DNA of 57,972 nt from an uncultured Eubacteriales bacterium. GTDB taxonomy: Bacteria > Bacillota > Clostridia > Oscillospirales > Butyricicoccaceae. Made by a program: the position numbers and the translations under genes. Each line of letters opens with the position of its first letter. Position 1 is the stretch's first letter. Below the pieces are notes generated by a model that saw only the letters and a list, made by a program, of their open reading frames with translations, searched no databases and was not told where the DNA came from. Of the stretch, positions 33,045 through 41,019 are shown in pieces. The DNA lies in the NCBI GenBank assembly GCA_934395135.1, contig CAKRRK010000009.1, forward strand, positions 1 through 57,972, given 5' to 3'.

Positions 33045-34154
33045 ATGTCCACACAAAAATATTGGATTTGGCTCAGTTTGAAACGGGATGCAAGAAAATA
33101 TTGGTATGTTCTGCTGGAGAAGTTCGGCGACATTCGTCGGCTGTACAGCGCGGATGAAAAAAGTCTCCTGGAATTTGGCTTGCCGGAAAAAGCGGCTCGC
33201 AGCCTTGCCGGGAAGGAGCTGAAAGAAGCGGAACAGGTGGTGGAACAGTGCCGGACACAGGATGTGCATATTATCACGCTGGAGGACGCAGATTATCCTC
33301 AGCGGCTCATCAGCATAGACCGGCCGCCTCTGGTACTGTATGTCAAGGGCAGGCTGCCGGACATTGACGGCACCGTATGCGTATCCGTTGTGGGAACCAG
33401 GCGGCCGACAGCCTATGGCATTGCGGCGGCGGAATCCTTTGCCGGCGCGCTGGCAGGCGCCGGCTGCACCGTGATATCCGGCATGGCGCTGGGAATTGAC
33501 AGCGCTGCAAACCGCAGCGCGTTAAAAGCGGGCGGCAGCACCGTCGCTGTCCTTGGCTGCGGCGTGGACGTGTGCTATCCGCCGTCGAACCGCCGCCTGA
33601 TGGATGACATTATCGCCGTCGGCGCGGTGGTCAGCGAATACCCGCCGGGAACGGAGCCTGCACCGTATCACTTTCCGGAACGCAACCGAATCATCAGCGG
33701 TTTGTCGGCCGCCACGCTTGTAGTGGAGGCGCCCTATGGTTCAGGGGCGCTGATTACGGCAAACTATGCGCTGGAAGCCGGGCGGGATGTGTTCGCCGTG
33801 CCGGGAAATATCGGCGTGCGGAATGCAGATGGCTGCCATGCGCTGATCCGGGACGGCGCGATGCTGGCGGCGAAGCCGGAACATATTTTAGAGGTGTACG
33901 GACTGGCCGCAAAACCGATGGAAGGCCCGCAGATTTTGACGGAGCGCAGAGAACCGGCCGGGGAACCGGCAGAAAAGCCGCCGTTGTCCGAACCGGAAGC
34001 CGCCGTGCTTGCCGCGGTGGAGGCAGGGGCGGCAAGCCCTGACGCAGTGATAGAACAGACCGGCCTGTCTACACCGGAGGTAATGGCGGCCATTACGATG
34101 CTGGAACTGTCCGGAACCATACGAAGAGAGCATGGGAATATCATCAAACATTAA
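33045..34154 (+). CDS. dprA: DNA processing protein DprA
   Basis: 369 residues. DprA loads RecA on incoming single-stranded DNA during transformation. The Rossmann-like core carries VVGTRRPTAYG (about 110-120) and ISGMALGIDSAAN (about 145-157), with YPPGTEP and FPERNRIISGLS later. An N-terminal SAM-like region (about 1-70) and a C-terminal winged-helix DML1-like domain (about 300-369) are present. ATG 33045 is 7 nt from GGGAGG; TTG 33042 is an alternative. topA follows after 15 nt, the usual dprA-topA-trmFO order. Confidence 0.95.
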   Translation: MSTQKYWIWLSLKRDARKYWYVLLEKFGDIRRLYSADEKSLLEFGLPEKAARSLAGKELKEAEQVVEQCRTQDVHIITLEDADYPQRLISIDRPPLVLYVKGRLPDIDGTVCVSVVGTRRPTAYGIAAAESFAGALAGAGCTVISGMALGIDSAANRSALKAGGSTVAVLGCGVDVCYPPSNRRLMDDIIAVGAVVSEYPPGTEPAPYHFPERNRIISGLSAATLVVEAPYGSGALITANYALEAGRDVFAVPGNIGVRNADGCHALIRDGAMLAAKPEHILEVYGLAAKPMEGPQILTERREPAGEPAEKPPLSEPEAAVLAAVEAGAASPDAVIEQTGLSTPEVMAAITMLELSGTIRREHGNIIKH

Positions 34155-34169
34155 ACGTGGAGGAAGAGA

Positions 34170-36512
34170 ATGTCGAAACTTGTAATCGTGGAATCTCCCG
34201 CCAAGGCAAAAACCATCAGCAAATACCTGGGCAAAGACTATGTGGTAAAAGCGTCTATGGGACATTTGCGGGATTTGCCGAAACAGAAGATGAGCGTTGA
34301 TATAGAGAATAATTTCAAACCGGAGTATAAGGCCATTGAGGGCAAGGATAAAATCATCAAAGAACTGCGGGGCGCCGCAAAAGACAGTGAGTTTGTCTAT
34401 CTTGCGACGGACCCGGACCGGGAAGGCGAGGCCATTTCCTGGCATTTAAAAACCCTTTTGGGACTGAACGATGAAAACTCCAAGCGGGTGACCTTTAACG
34501 AGATTACCAAAAAAGGCGTCACGTATGGCATTGAGCATCCGAGAAACATTGACGAGGATCTGGTGAACGCGCAGCAGGCCCGCCGGATACTGGATCGCAT
34601 TGTGGGCTATAAACTGTCGCCGTTTTTGTGGCGTAAAATCAAACGGGGCCTGTCTGCGGGACGGGTGCAGTCTGTCGCCACCCGGATGGTGGTAGACCGG
34701 GAACGGGAAATCCGGGCATTTGTACCGGAGGAATACTGGTCCATTGACGCAGTGTTTTCCAAAAGCGGTAAACATAAATTTTCCGCGTATTTCTATGGGG
34801 ATGAAACGGGAAAGCGGGAACTGCACAACGAGGAAGAAACCAATCAGGTGCTGGATGCGGTAAAAGACAGCGTGTTTGCGGTGAGCCGGCTGAAAAAGGG
34901 ACAGAAGAAAAAAAGCCCGCCGCCGCCGTTTACCACCTCCACGCTGCAGCAGGAAGCCTCCCGGAAGCTTGGCATGACACCAAAACGCACGATGAGCGTG
35001 GCGCAGGAACTGTACGAAGGGGTGGAAATCGAGGGCCTTGGGCTGACCGGTCTTATCACCTATATGCGAACGGATTCCCTGCGGCTGTCTGCAGAAGCGC
35101 TGGCGGACGCCAAGGAGGAAATCATCCGGCGGTATGGCGCCGAATATTATCCGCAGAAAGCCCGGGTGTTCCGCACCAAGAAAGGGGCGCAGGATGCGCA
35201 TGAAGCCATTCGTCCGGCCCAGGCAAGGCTGTCTCCGGAGGATGTCAAAAACAGTCTGTCCCGGGATCAGCTGCGGCTGTACAAACTGATTTGGTCCCGG
35301 TTTGTTGCCTGCCAGATGGCAGAAGCTGTGATGGATACGGTAACGGCGGATCTTTCTGCCGAGGGCTATCTTTTCCGCGCCACGGGATTTGTGATGCGGT
35401 TTGCAGGCTTTACCGCTGTGTATGAAGAAACCTCGGACGAGGAGAAGGCCGGCACCGGAGAAAAGCCTTTGCCGGCTCTTGCAGAAGGGGAAACGGTAAC
35501 TACGGAAAGCATTACCCCAAACCAGCACTTTACCCAGCCTCCCGCCCGGTATACGGAAGCATCTCTTATCAAAGCGATGGAAGAAAAGGGAATTGGCAGG
35601 CCGTCCACCTACGCGCCGACCATTTCTACGATTTTGGACCGGGATTATGTGGAAAAGGACAAAAAAGCCCTTCGGCCCACTCCCCTTGGCGAGGGTGTCA
35701 CAGATTTGATGGTGGACAAATTCAAATCGGTATCGGATTTGAAATTTACTGCCAATATGGAAGATAAGCTGGACGAGGTGGAACAGGGCAAGGTGGATTA
35801 TATCCGGGTTCTGCAGGATTTTTATGACGACTTTGAAACGGCCCTCAATCAGGCGGAGAAGGATCTGGAAAAAACCAGGATCAAAATCAAAGATGAAGAA
35901 ACGGACGTGGTGTGCGAGCTGTGCGGCAGAAAGATGGTGATAAAAAGCGGAAGATTCGGCAAATTTTTGGCGTGCCCTGGCTTTCCAGAGTGCAAAAACA
36001 CCAAGCCCATCGCGGAAGAAACGCCGGGGGTATGCCCTCTGTGCGGCGGAAAAATTCTAAAGAAAAAATCACAGCGGGGATTTGCCTATTACGGCTGCGA
36101 AAAGCATCCCGCCTGCACCTTTATGACCTGGGACGTTCCTACAAAAGAATTCTGCCCAAAGTGCGGCGGCTCCATTTTCAAACACACAGACCGGGACAGC
36201 AAAGAAGTGGCGAACGTCTGCCTGAAGGAAGGCTGCGGCTATAAGGAGATTTTAAAAGAAGGGCTGCCGCCGGAAGAAGCACAAAAGGTCAGAGAACGGC
36301 GGGAAGCCCGCGCGCAGAAAATGGCGGAAACCCGCGCCAAAAAAGAAGCGGAGAAGCTTGCGGCCAAGGAAGCGGAAAAGGCCCGGAAAAAGGAAGAACG
36401 GGAAAAAGCAAAAAAAGCCAAGGCGGAAGAGAAAGCGGCTGCAAAAAAGGCGAAGACCGGAAAAACAGCTGGAAAATCCGCGAAAACATCCAGGAAAAAG
36501 GCAGAAGAATAG
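34170..36512 (+). CDS. topA: DNA topoisomerase I
   Basis: 780-residue type IA topoisomerase that relaxes negative supercoils. Toprim domain at about 3-130 (LVIVESPAKAKTISKYLG; ATDPDREGEAISWH). The catalytic Tyr lies in GLITYMRTDS near 290-300. Three C-terminal four-Cys zinc ribbons are visible from about residue 580 (CELCGRKM..CPGFPEC; CPLCGGKI..CEKHPAC; CPKCGGSI..CLKEGC). A final tail of about 75 residues is nearly pure Lys/Ala/Glu, likely an extra DNA-binding tail. trmFO begins at the next base after the stop. Confidence 0.97.
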   Translation: MSKLVIVESPAKAKTISKYLGKDYVVKASMGHLRDLPKQKMSVDIENNFKPEYKAIEGKDKIIKELRGAAKDSEFVYLATDPDREGEAISWHLKTLLGLNDENSKRVTFNEITKKGVTYGIEHPRNIDEDLVNAQQARRILDRIVGYKLSPFLWRKIKRGLSAGRVQSVATRMVVDREREIRAFVPEEYWSIDAVFSKSGKHKFSAYFYGDETGKRELHNEEETNQVLDAVKDSVFAVSRLKKGQKKKSPPPPFTTSTLQQEASRKLGMTPKRTMSVAQELYEGVEIEGLGLTGLITYMRTDSLRLSAEALADAKEEIIRRYGAEYYPQKARVFRTKKGAQDAHEAIRPAQARLSPEDVKNSLSRDQLRLYKLIWSRFVACQMAEAVMDTVTADLSAEGYLFRATGFVMRFAGFTAVYEETSDEEKAGTGEKPLPALAEGETVTTESITPNQHFTQPPARYTEASLIKAMEEKGIGRPSTYAPTISTILDRDYVEKDKKALRPTPLGEGVTDLMVDKFKSVSDLKFTANMEDKLDEVEQGKVDYIRVLQDFYDDFETALNQAEKDLEKTRIKIKDEETDVVCELCGRKMVIKSGRFGKFLACPGFPECKNTKPIAEETPGVCPLCGGKILKKKSQRGFAYYGCEKHPACTFMTWDVPTKEFCPKCGGSIFKHTDRDSKEVANVCLKEGCGYKEILKEGLPPEEAQKVRERREARAQKMAETRAKKEAEKLAAKEAEKARKKEEREKAKKAKAEEKAAAKKAKTGKTAGKSAKTSRKKAEE

Positions 36513-37838
36513 ATGAGAAACGAAGCAAAAGTAATTGGTGCGGGCCTTGCGGGCTGCGAAGCGGCCTATCAGCTGGCGCAGCGCGGCATCCGGGTTTCCT
36601 TGTATGAAATGAAACCGGAAAAAATGACGCCTGCGCATCGTTCGAAACAGTTTGGAGAACTCGTGTGCTCCAATTCCCTGCGGGCCAACGACCTTGCCAA
36701 CGCGGCGGGGCTTTTGAAGGAAGAAATGCGCCGGATGTCCGGCCTGATCGTATCCTGCGCCGATGCGACAAGGGTAGAGGCCGGCGGCGCCCTGGCTGTG
36801 GACCGGGAGGCGTTTTCCGCCCGCGTTACGGAAACCATCCAGCGCCATCCCAACATTCGGGTGTATGACGGCGAGGTAACGGAAATTCCAGACGGCCCGG
36901 TGATTGTTGCCACGGGGCCGCTGACGTCCGACGCTTTGTTTTCCGCCATTTCCCGTAAATTGGGAGAACGGGAATACCTCCATTTTTACGACGCTGCGGC
37001 GCCCATTGTGACCTTTGACAGCGTGGATATGGACCAGGCGTATTTTGCGTCCCGCTACAATAAGGGAACGCCGGATTATATCAACTGCCCTATGACCGAA
37101 GCGGAGTACCAGGCGTTTTGGAGCGCTTTGTGCACGGCGGAAGAAGCGCCGGTGCATGGGTTTGAAGACAAGAAGGTGTTTGAGGGCTGCATGCCGGTGG
37201 AAGTGATGGGCCGGCGGGGCCGGGACACCCTGTTGTTCGGCCCGTTAAAGCCGGTGGGGCTTCCGGATCCGAAAACCGGGAACACACCGTATGCTGTGGT
37301 GCAGCTCCGCCGGGATAACGGCGCGGGGACGCTGTATAATCTGGTAGGATTTCAGACGCATTTGAAATTCGGTGAGCAAAAACGGGTGTTTTCTATGATA
37401 CCCGCCCTTTCCCGGGCGGAATTTGTTCGGTACGGTGTGATGCACCGGAATACATTCCTGGATTCTCCCAGACTTTTGGACCGACATTTTCGACTGAAGA
37501 GCGAGCCGCGGATTTATTTTGCGGGGCAGATGACCGGCGTGGAAGGCTATGTAGAATCGGCTGCCTCCGGACTTGCAGCCGGTGTGCACCTTGCCGCAGC
37601 GCTTTTGGGGAGGCCGGCACCGGACTTTCCCGCGACCACAGCCATCGGCAGTCTGGGACGGTATATTTCCAACGAAACGGTGACAAAATTTCAACCGATG
37701 AACATTAATTTTGGAATCATCCAGCCACTGGGCTATCGGGTAAAAGGAAAAAAAGAAAAAAATCTGGCAATTTCCGCACGGGCGCTGAACGAGTTGGAGG
37801 ATTGTCTCCGGCAAATGGAAGAGGAGGATGGGCAATGA
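36513..37838 (+). CDS. trmFO: tRNA (uracil-54-C5)-methyltransferase, folate/FAD-dependent
   Basis: 441 residues. TrmFO makes m5U54 in tRNA using methylene-tetrahydrofolate and FADH2. FAD-binding motif GAGLAGCEAAYQLAQRG lies at the N-terminus, followed by MTPAHRSKQFGELVCSNSLR, which is highly conserved. The middle has NCPMTEAEY and PLKPVGL, and the end GQMTGVEGYVESAASGL. The gene is joined directly to topA and overlaps plsX by ATGA. Confidence 0.96.
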   Translation: MRNEAKVIGAGLAGCEAAYQLAQRGIRVSLYEMKPEKMTPAHRSKQFGELVCSNSLRANDLANAAGLLKEEMRRMSGLIVSCADATRVEAGGALAVDREAFSARVTETIQRHPNIRVYDGEVTEIPDGPVIVATGPLTSDALFSAISRKLGEREYLHFYDAAAPIVTFDSVDMDQAYFASRYNKGTPDYINCPMTEAEYQAFWSALCTAEEAPVHGFEDKKVFEGCMPVEVMGRRGRDTLLFGPLKPVGLPDPKTGNTPYAVVQLRRDNGAGTLYNLVGFQTHLKFGEQKRVFSMIPALSRAEFVRYGVMHRNTFLDSPRLLDRHFRLKSEPRIYFAGQMTGVEGYVESAASGLAAGVHLAAALLGRPAPDFPATTAIGSLGRYISNETVTKFQPMNINFGIIQPLGYRVKGKKEKNLAISARALNELEDCLRQMEEEDGQ

Positions 37839-38854
37839 GAATTCTTGTGGACGCTATGGGCGGCGACAATGCGCCGAAGGCTGTGGTAGAAGGCGCGGTG
37901 CTGGCTGCGAAGGAATACCGGGAAGACATTGTATTGGTGGGCCGGGAGGAAGAAATCCGGCGCTATCTGGCCGGCGCACCGGAAAATGTTTCGGTGGTGC
38001 ATGCCGACGAAGCGGTGGATATGCACGACGACCCGACAAGGGTGCTACGGACGAAAAAGCATTCTTCTATGGCCGTGGCATTGACCATGCTCCGGAACAA
38101 CGAGGGGGACGCCTTGGTGTCCGCCGGCTCTTCCGGGGCGCTCCTGACCGGCGCGACGCTGTTTGCAAAGCGGATTCCCGGCGTAAAGCGCGGGGCGCTG
38201 GCCCCGCTGATGCCTACCAAGACCGGCAATGTGCTTCTGGTAGACGGCGGCGCCAATACGGAATGCACGCCGGAATACCTGCTGCAATTTGGCTGTATGG
38301 GCAGCATTTATATGAAAAAGGTTCAGGGAATTGCGGCGCCGCGGGTCGCGCTGTTAAACAACGGCACGGAGGATACCAAGGGCTGCGCGCTGCAAAAAGA
38401 GGCGTATCGCCTGCTGCAGGATGCAGGGGAACGGGGGCTGCTTCATTTCATCGGCAATGTGGAAGCCCGGGATGTGCCTATGGGCATATGCGATGTGTTG
38501 GTGGCGGACGGATTTTCCGGCAATATTTTTCTCAAATCCGTGGAAGGCACGGCGATGTACATCGGCGGTCTGTTTAAAAATTTATTTTTGACAAACGGCA
38601 GGACGAAGCTTGCCTATCTGCTGGTAAAGCCTTTTATGAAGGATTTTAAACGCCGGCTGAGCTATGAAGAGACCGGCGGCGCACCGTTTATCGGTATTTC
38701 CAAGGGGATTATCAAGGCGCATGGTGCAGCAGATGCAAACGCCGTCAAAAATGCCGTGCGGCAGGCCATACAGTTTTGCGGCTCCGGCGTCATAGAGGAA
38801 ATTTCCAGGAATATCCAGGATATGACGGAGGAAAATGAGGAAAATAAAAAATAG
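37835..38854 (+). CDS. plsX: Phosphate acyltransferase PlsX
   Basis: 339-residue peripheral membrane enzyme converting acyl-ACP to acyl-phosphate in phospholipid synthesis. It opens MRILVDAMGGDNAPKAVVEG, and contains SAGSSGALLTGA, VDGGANTECTPEYLLQF and VLVADGFSGNIFLKSVEG, all family hallmarks. ATG 37835 is 7 nt after AGGAGG and overlaps the trmFO stop. No fapR or fab genes lie beside it. acpP follows with its own promoter. Confidence 0.96.
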   Translation: MRILVDAMGGDNAPKAVVEGAVLAAKEYREDIVLVGREEEIRRYLAGAPENVSVVHADEAVDMHDDPTRVLRTKKHSSMAVALTMLRNNEGDALVSAGSSGALLTGATLFAKRIPGVKRGALAPLMPTKTGNVLLVDGGANTECTPEYLLQFGCMGSIYMKKVQGIAAPRVALLNNGTEDTKGCALQKEAYRLLQDAGERGLLHFIGNVEARDVPMGICDVLVADGFSGNIFLKSVEGTAMYIGGLFKNLFLTNGRTKLAYLLVKPFMKDFKRRLSYEETGGAPFIGISKGIIKAHGAADANAVKNAVRQAIQFCGSGVIEEISRNIQDMTEENEENKK

Positions 38855-38857
38855 TTA

Positions 38858-38886
38858 TTGACATGTGGAGACAGGATGCATATTAT
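38858..38886 (+). promoter_or_regulatory. Promoter of acpP
   Basis: TTGACA (38858-38863), 17-nt spacer, TATTAT (38881-38886). Begins 4 nt after the plsX stop and gives a leader of about 30 nt. Confidence 0.85.
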
Positions 38887-38919
38887 CTTAAGTAGATGCA
38901 GAAAGAGAGGGTGTCTGAA

Positions 38920-39144
38920 ATGGTATTTGAAAAATTGTGTGAAATTATTTCCGAACAGCTTGGCGTAGACTCGTCAACTATCACGATGGATACCGCTTTT
39001 GTTGAGGATTTGGATATGGATTCGCTCGGCATGGTGGAACTTGTCATGGCTATTGAGGAAGAATTTGACGTGGGCGAGATTGACGAAGAAACCACTGCGA
39101 AAATCAAGACCGTAGGGGATGTGGTTGACCTGATCGGCGAATAA
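38920..39144 (+). CDS. acpP: Acyl carrier protein
   Basis: 74-residue acidic four-helix carrier of fatty acid synthesis. The phosphopantetheine attachment site is the Ser in DLDMDSLGMVEL (near residue 36). ATG 38920 is preferred to ATG 38896: it gives the usual ACP length and has AGAGAGGG 8-9 nt upstream. It has a strong promoter and its own terminator, as expected for one of the most abundant proteins, so plsX and rnc flank but need not share its transcript. Confidence 0.96.
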   Translation: MVFEKLCEIISEQLGVDSSTITMDTAFVEDLDMDSLGMVELVMAIEEEFDVGEIDEETTAKIKTVGDVVDLIGE

Positions 39145-39164
39145 CCATGGAATACATAGCGTTC

Positions 39165-39189
39165 AAAAGCCCCAGATTTCGGGGCTTTT
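39165..39189 (+). terminator. Terminator after acpP
   Basis: Stem AAAAGCCCC / GGGGCTTTT (39165-39173, 39181-39189) with a 7-nt loop. Followed by a few more T-rich bases. Confidence 0.8.
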
Positions 39190-39219
39190 GCTGTTATTGG
39201 AGGAAAAGGATGTGAGAAG

Positions 39220-39891
39220 ATGAACAAAATAGGATACCAGTTCAAAAACCGAAAGCTCCTGAAAACTGCGATGACCCACAGTTCCTATGCCAACGAGCAC
39301 CGGGAGCAGCATTTGCAGAACAACGAACGGCTGGAATTCCTTGGCGATTCCGTATTGGGGATGATAACGGCGGACTATATGTACCACCATTATCGAAACG
39401 AGCCGGAAGGCGAACTGACCAAGCTGCGCGCGGCAGTGGTATGCGAGCAGACACTGTGCGAAATCGCGAAGGAATTCGGCATTGACCAGGAAATCCTGCT
39501 GGGAAAGGGCGAGGAATGCGGCGGCGGCCGGCAGCGGCCGTCGATCCTGGCGGACGCAACGGAAGCGCTGATCGCCGCCATTTATCTGGACGGCGGCATT
39601 GCCGCGGCCCGGGAGTTTGTGCTTAAGGCGCTGGTGCCCAAGATTTCTCTGGCGGAAAAAGGGGCGGCGTTCCAGGATTATAAAACCATGCTGCAGGAAA
39701 TTGTCCAGAAGAACCGGCAGGAGGTGCTGTCTTACCGGCTGAGCCGGGAGACCGGGCCGGATCATGACAAACGTTTTTATGTGGAGGTGCTCCTCAACAG
39801 CAACGTCTTCGCCGAAGGCGTAGGCCGCAGTAAAAAGGACGCGGAGCAGGATGCGGCGCACAAGGCGCTGCAACTGATGGGACAGGAATGA
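39220..39891 (+). CDS. rnc: Ribonuclease III
   Basis: 223-residue double-strand-specific endonuclease for rRNA and mRNA processing. Catalytic signature NERLEFLGDSVLG at about 27-39, second acidic cluster ILADATEALIAAIYLDGG near 108-125, and a C-terminal dsRNA-binding domain (about 150-222, ending KKDAEQDAAHKALQLM). Starts just after the acpP terminator. It overlaps the radical SAM gene by ATGA. This rnc-radical SAM-smc-ftsY order is standard in Clostridia. Confidence 0.97.
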   Translation: MNKIGYQFKNRKLLKTAMTHSSYANEHREQHLQNNERLEFLGDSVLGMITADYMYHHYRNEPEGELTKLRAAVVCEQTLCEIAKEFGIDQEILLGKGEECGGGRQRPSILADATEALIAAIYLDGGIAAAREFVLKALVPKISLAEKGAAFQDYKTMLQEIVQKNRQEVLSYRLSRETGPDHDKRFYVEVLLNSNVFAEGVGRSKKDAEQDAAHKALQLMGQE

Positions 39892-40886
39892 ACCGGCGCA
39901 TCCTGCCGGTGTTTGTGCCCCATTTGGGTTGTCCTTGCCGCTGTGTTTTTTGCAGCCAGGGAACCATTGCGGGACAGACGGCCGTACCCTCCGGGCAGGA
40001 GGTCGCGCGGCGGATTGCAGAAGGCGCTGCGGCCTGCGGGAGCCCTTTGGAGGTGGCGTTTTACGGTGGCAGTTTTACGGCGGTGGATTGGGCCACCCAG
40101 CGGGAACTTTTGGAGGCAGTGCAGCCGTTTCTCCGGGCCGGCCTGGTATCCGGCATCCGTGTGTCCACCCGGCCGGACGCCATTGACGGGGAAATTCTTG
40201 CGCGGCTTGCGGCGTATCAGGTTGGAATGGTGGAGCTTGGCGCCCAGTCTTTTTGCGACGAGGTGCTGCTTGCAGCCAAACGGGGACACACGGCGGAGGA
40301 CATCCGGAACGCAGCCCGGCAGATACGGGAACAGGGGATTGCCCTGGGATTGCAGCTAATGGCAGGTCTGCCGGAAGACAGCCGGGAACGGTGCGTCCGG
40401 AGTGCCCGGGAAGCGGCGGCCCTTCGTCCGGACGGCGTGCGGATTTATCCGGTAGCGGTGCTGCCGGACACAGAGCTTGCGGCAATGTACCGCAGCGGCG
40501 CCTACACCCCGCTTACGGTGGAAGCGGCGGCAGACGTGTGCGGGGACATGCTGGAGGTGTTTCTGGAAGAGCAGATTCCGGTATTTCGGGTTGGGCTGCA
40601 TCCCACCGAGGCGCTTGCGGCGGCGGTGATTGCGGGAGCGTACCATCCCGCAATGGGAGAACGGAGCTACAGCGCGATGTATTTGAAAAAAATGCGGGCT
40701 TTGCTGCCTGCAGCCCTGTCTCCGGGAAAAACAGTTGTTTTTTTTGTGCATTTTTCGGAGGTGTCAAAAGCCGTAGGCCAAAGGCGGGACAACCTGCGTC
40801 GGCTGGCGGCAGAATACCCGGGCGTTTCCTTTGCCGTGAGAAAGGGATCGCTTCCCAAAGGGAGGGTGGAAGCGGAAATTTGCTAA
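39888..40886 (+). CDS. Elp3-like radical SAM protein
   Basis: 332 residues. The 4Fe-4S motif is CPCRCVFC (CxxxCxxC) at about 15-22, followed by EVAFYGGSFTAVD, the GGSFT motif of the Elp3-like radical SAM group, and GLQLMAGLPED for the SAM barrel. It lacks an acetyltransferase domain, so it is not a full Elp3; the function of this short, conserved clostridial form between rnc and smc is not known to me. It overlaps rnc by 4 nt and is followed by a terminator. Confidence 0.88.
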   Translation: MNRRILPVFVPHLGCPCRCVFCSQGTIAGQTAVPSGQEVARRIAEGAAACGSPLEVAFYGGSFTAVDWATQRELLEAVQPFLRAGLVSGIRVSTRPDAIDGEILARLAAYQVGMVELGAQSFCDEVLLAAKRGHTAEDIRNAARQIREQGIALGLQLMAGLPEDSRERCVRSAREAAALRPDGVRIYPVAVLPDTELAAMYRSGAYTPLTVEAAADVCGDMLEVFLEEQIPVFRVGLHPTEALAAAVIAGAYHPAMGERSYSAMYLKKMRALLPAALSPGKTVVFFVHFSEVSKAVGQRRDNLRRLAAEYPGVSFAVRKGSLPKGRVEAEIC

Positions 40887-40893
40887 AAGAAAG

Positions 40894-40930
40894 AACCCTG
40901 TGCAGATTTTTTGAATTTGCACAGGGTTTT
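40894..40930 (+). terminator. Terminator after the radical SAM gene
   Basis: Stem AACCCTGTGCA / TGCACAGGGTT (40894-40904, 40918-40928) ending in T residues; 13-nt T-rich loop. Confidence 0.85.
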
Positions 40931-40943
40931 CTGTTGGGATTTA

Positions 40944-40972
40944 TTGAAAAAGTAAGGCAGAAGTGATAAAAT
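40944..40972 (+). promoter_or_regulatory. Promoter of the smc-ftsY cluster
   Basis: TTGAAA (40944-40949), 17-nt spacer, TGATAAAAT with extended -10 (hexamer 40967-40972). A second TATAAT lies at 40976-40981 and could serve with another -35. It starts the long smc-to-leuS run, in which no strong terminator is visible. Confidence 0.65.
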
Positions 40973-41019
40973 GGCTATAATTATACTTGTTTGGCAAATT
41001 TATAAGCAGAGGTTTTTGT

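Noticed and set aside
37828..38577. 249-codon plus-strand frame overlapping plsX
   Set aside because: It is an alternate frame of plsX, which has full family motifs in the correct frame. The alternate product is Gly/Arg-rich with no domain.
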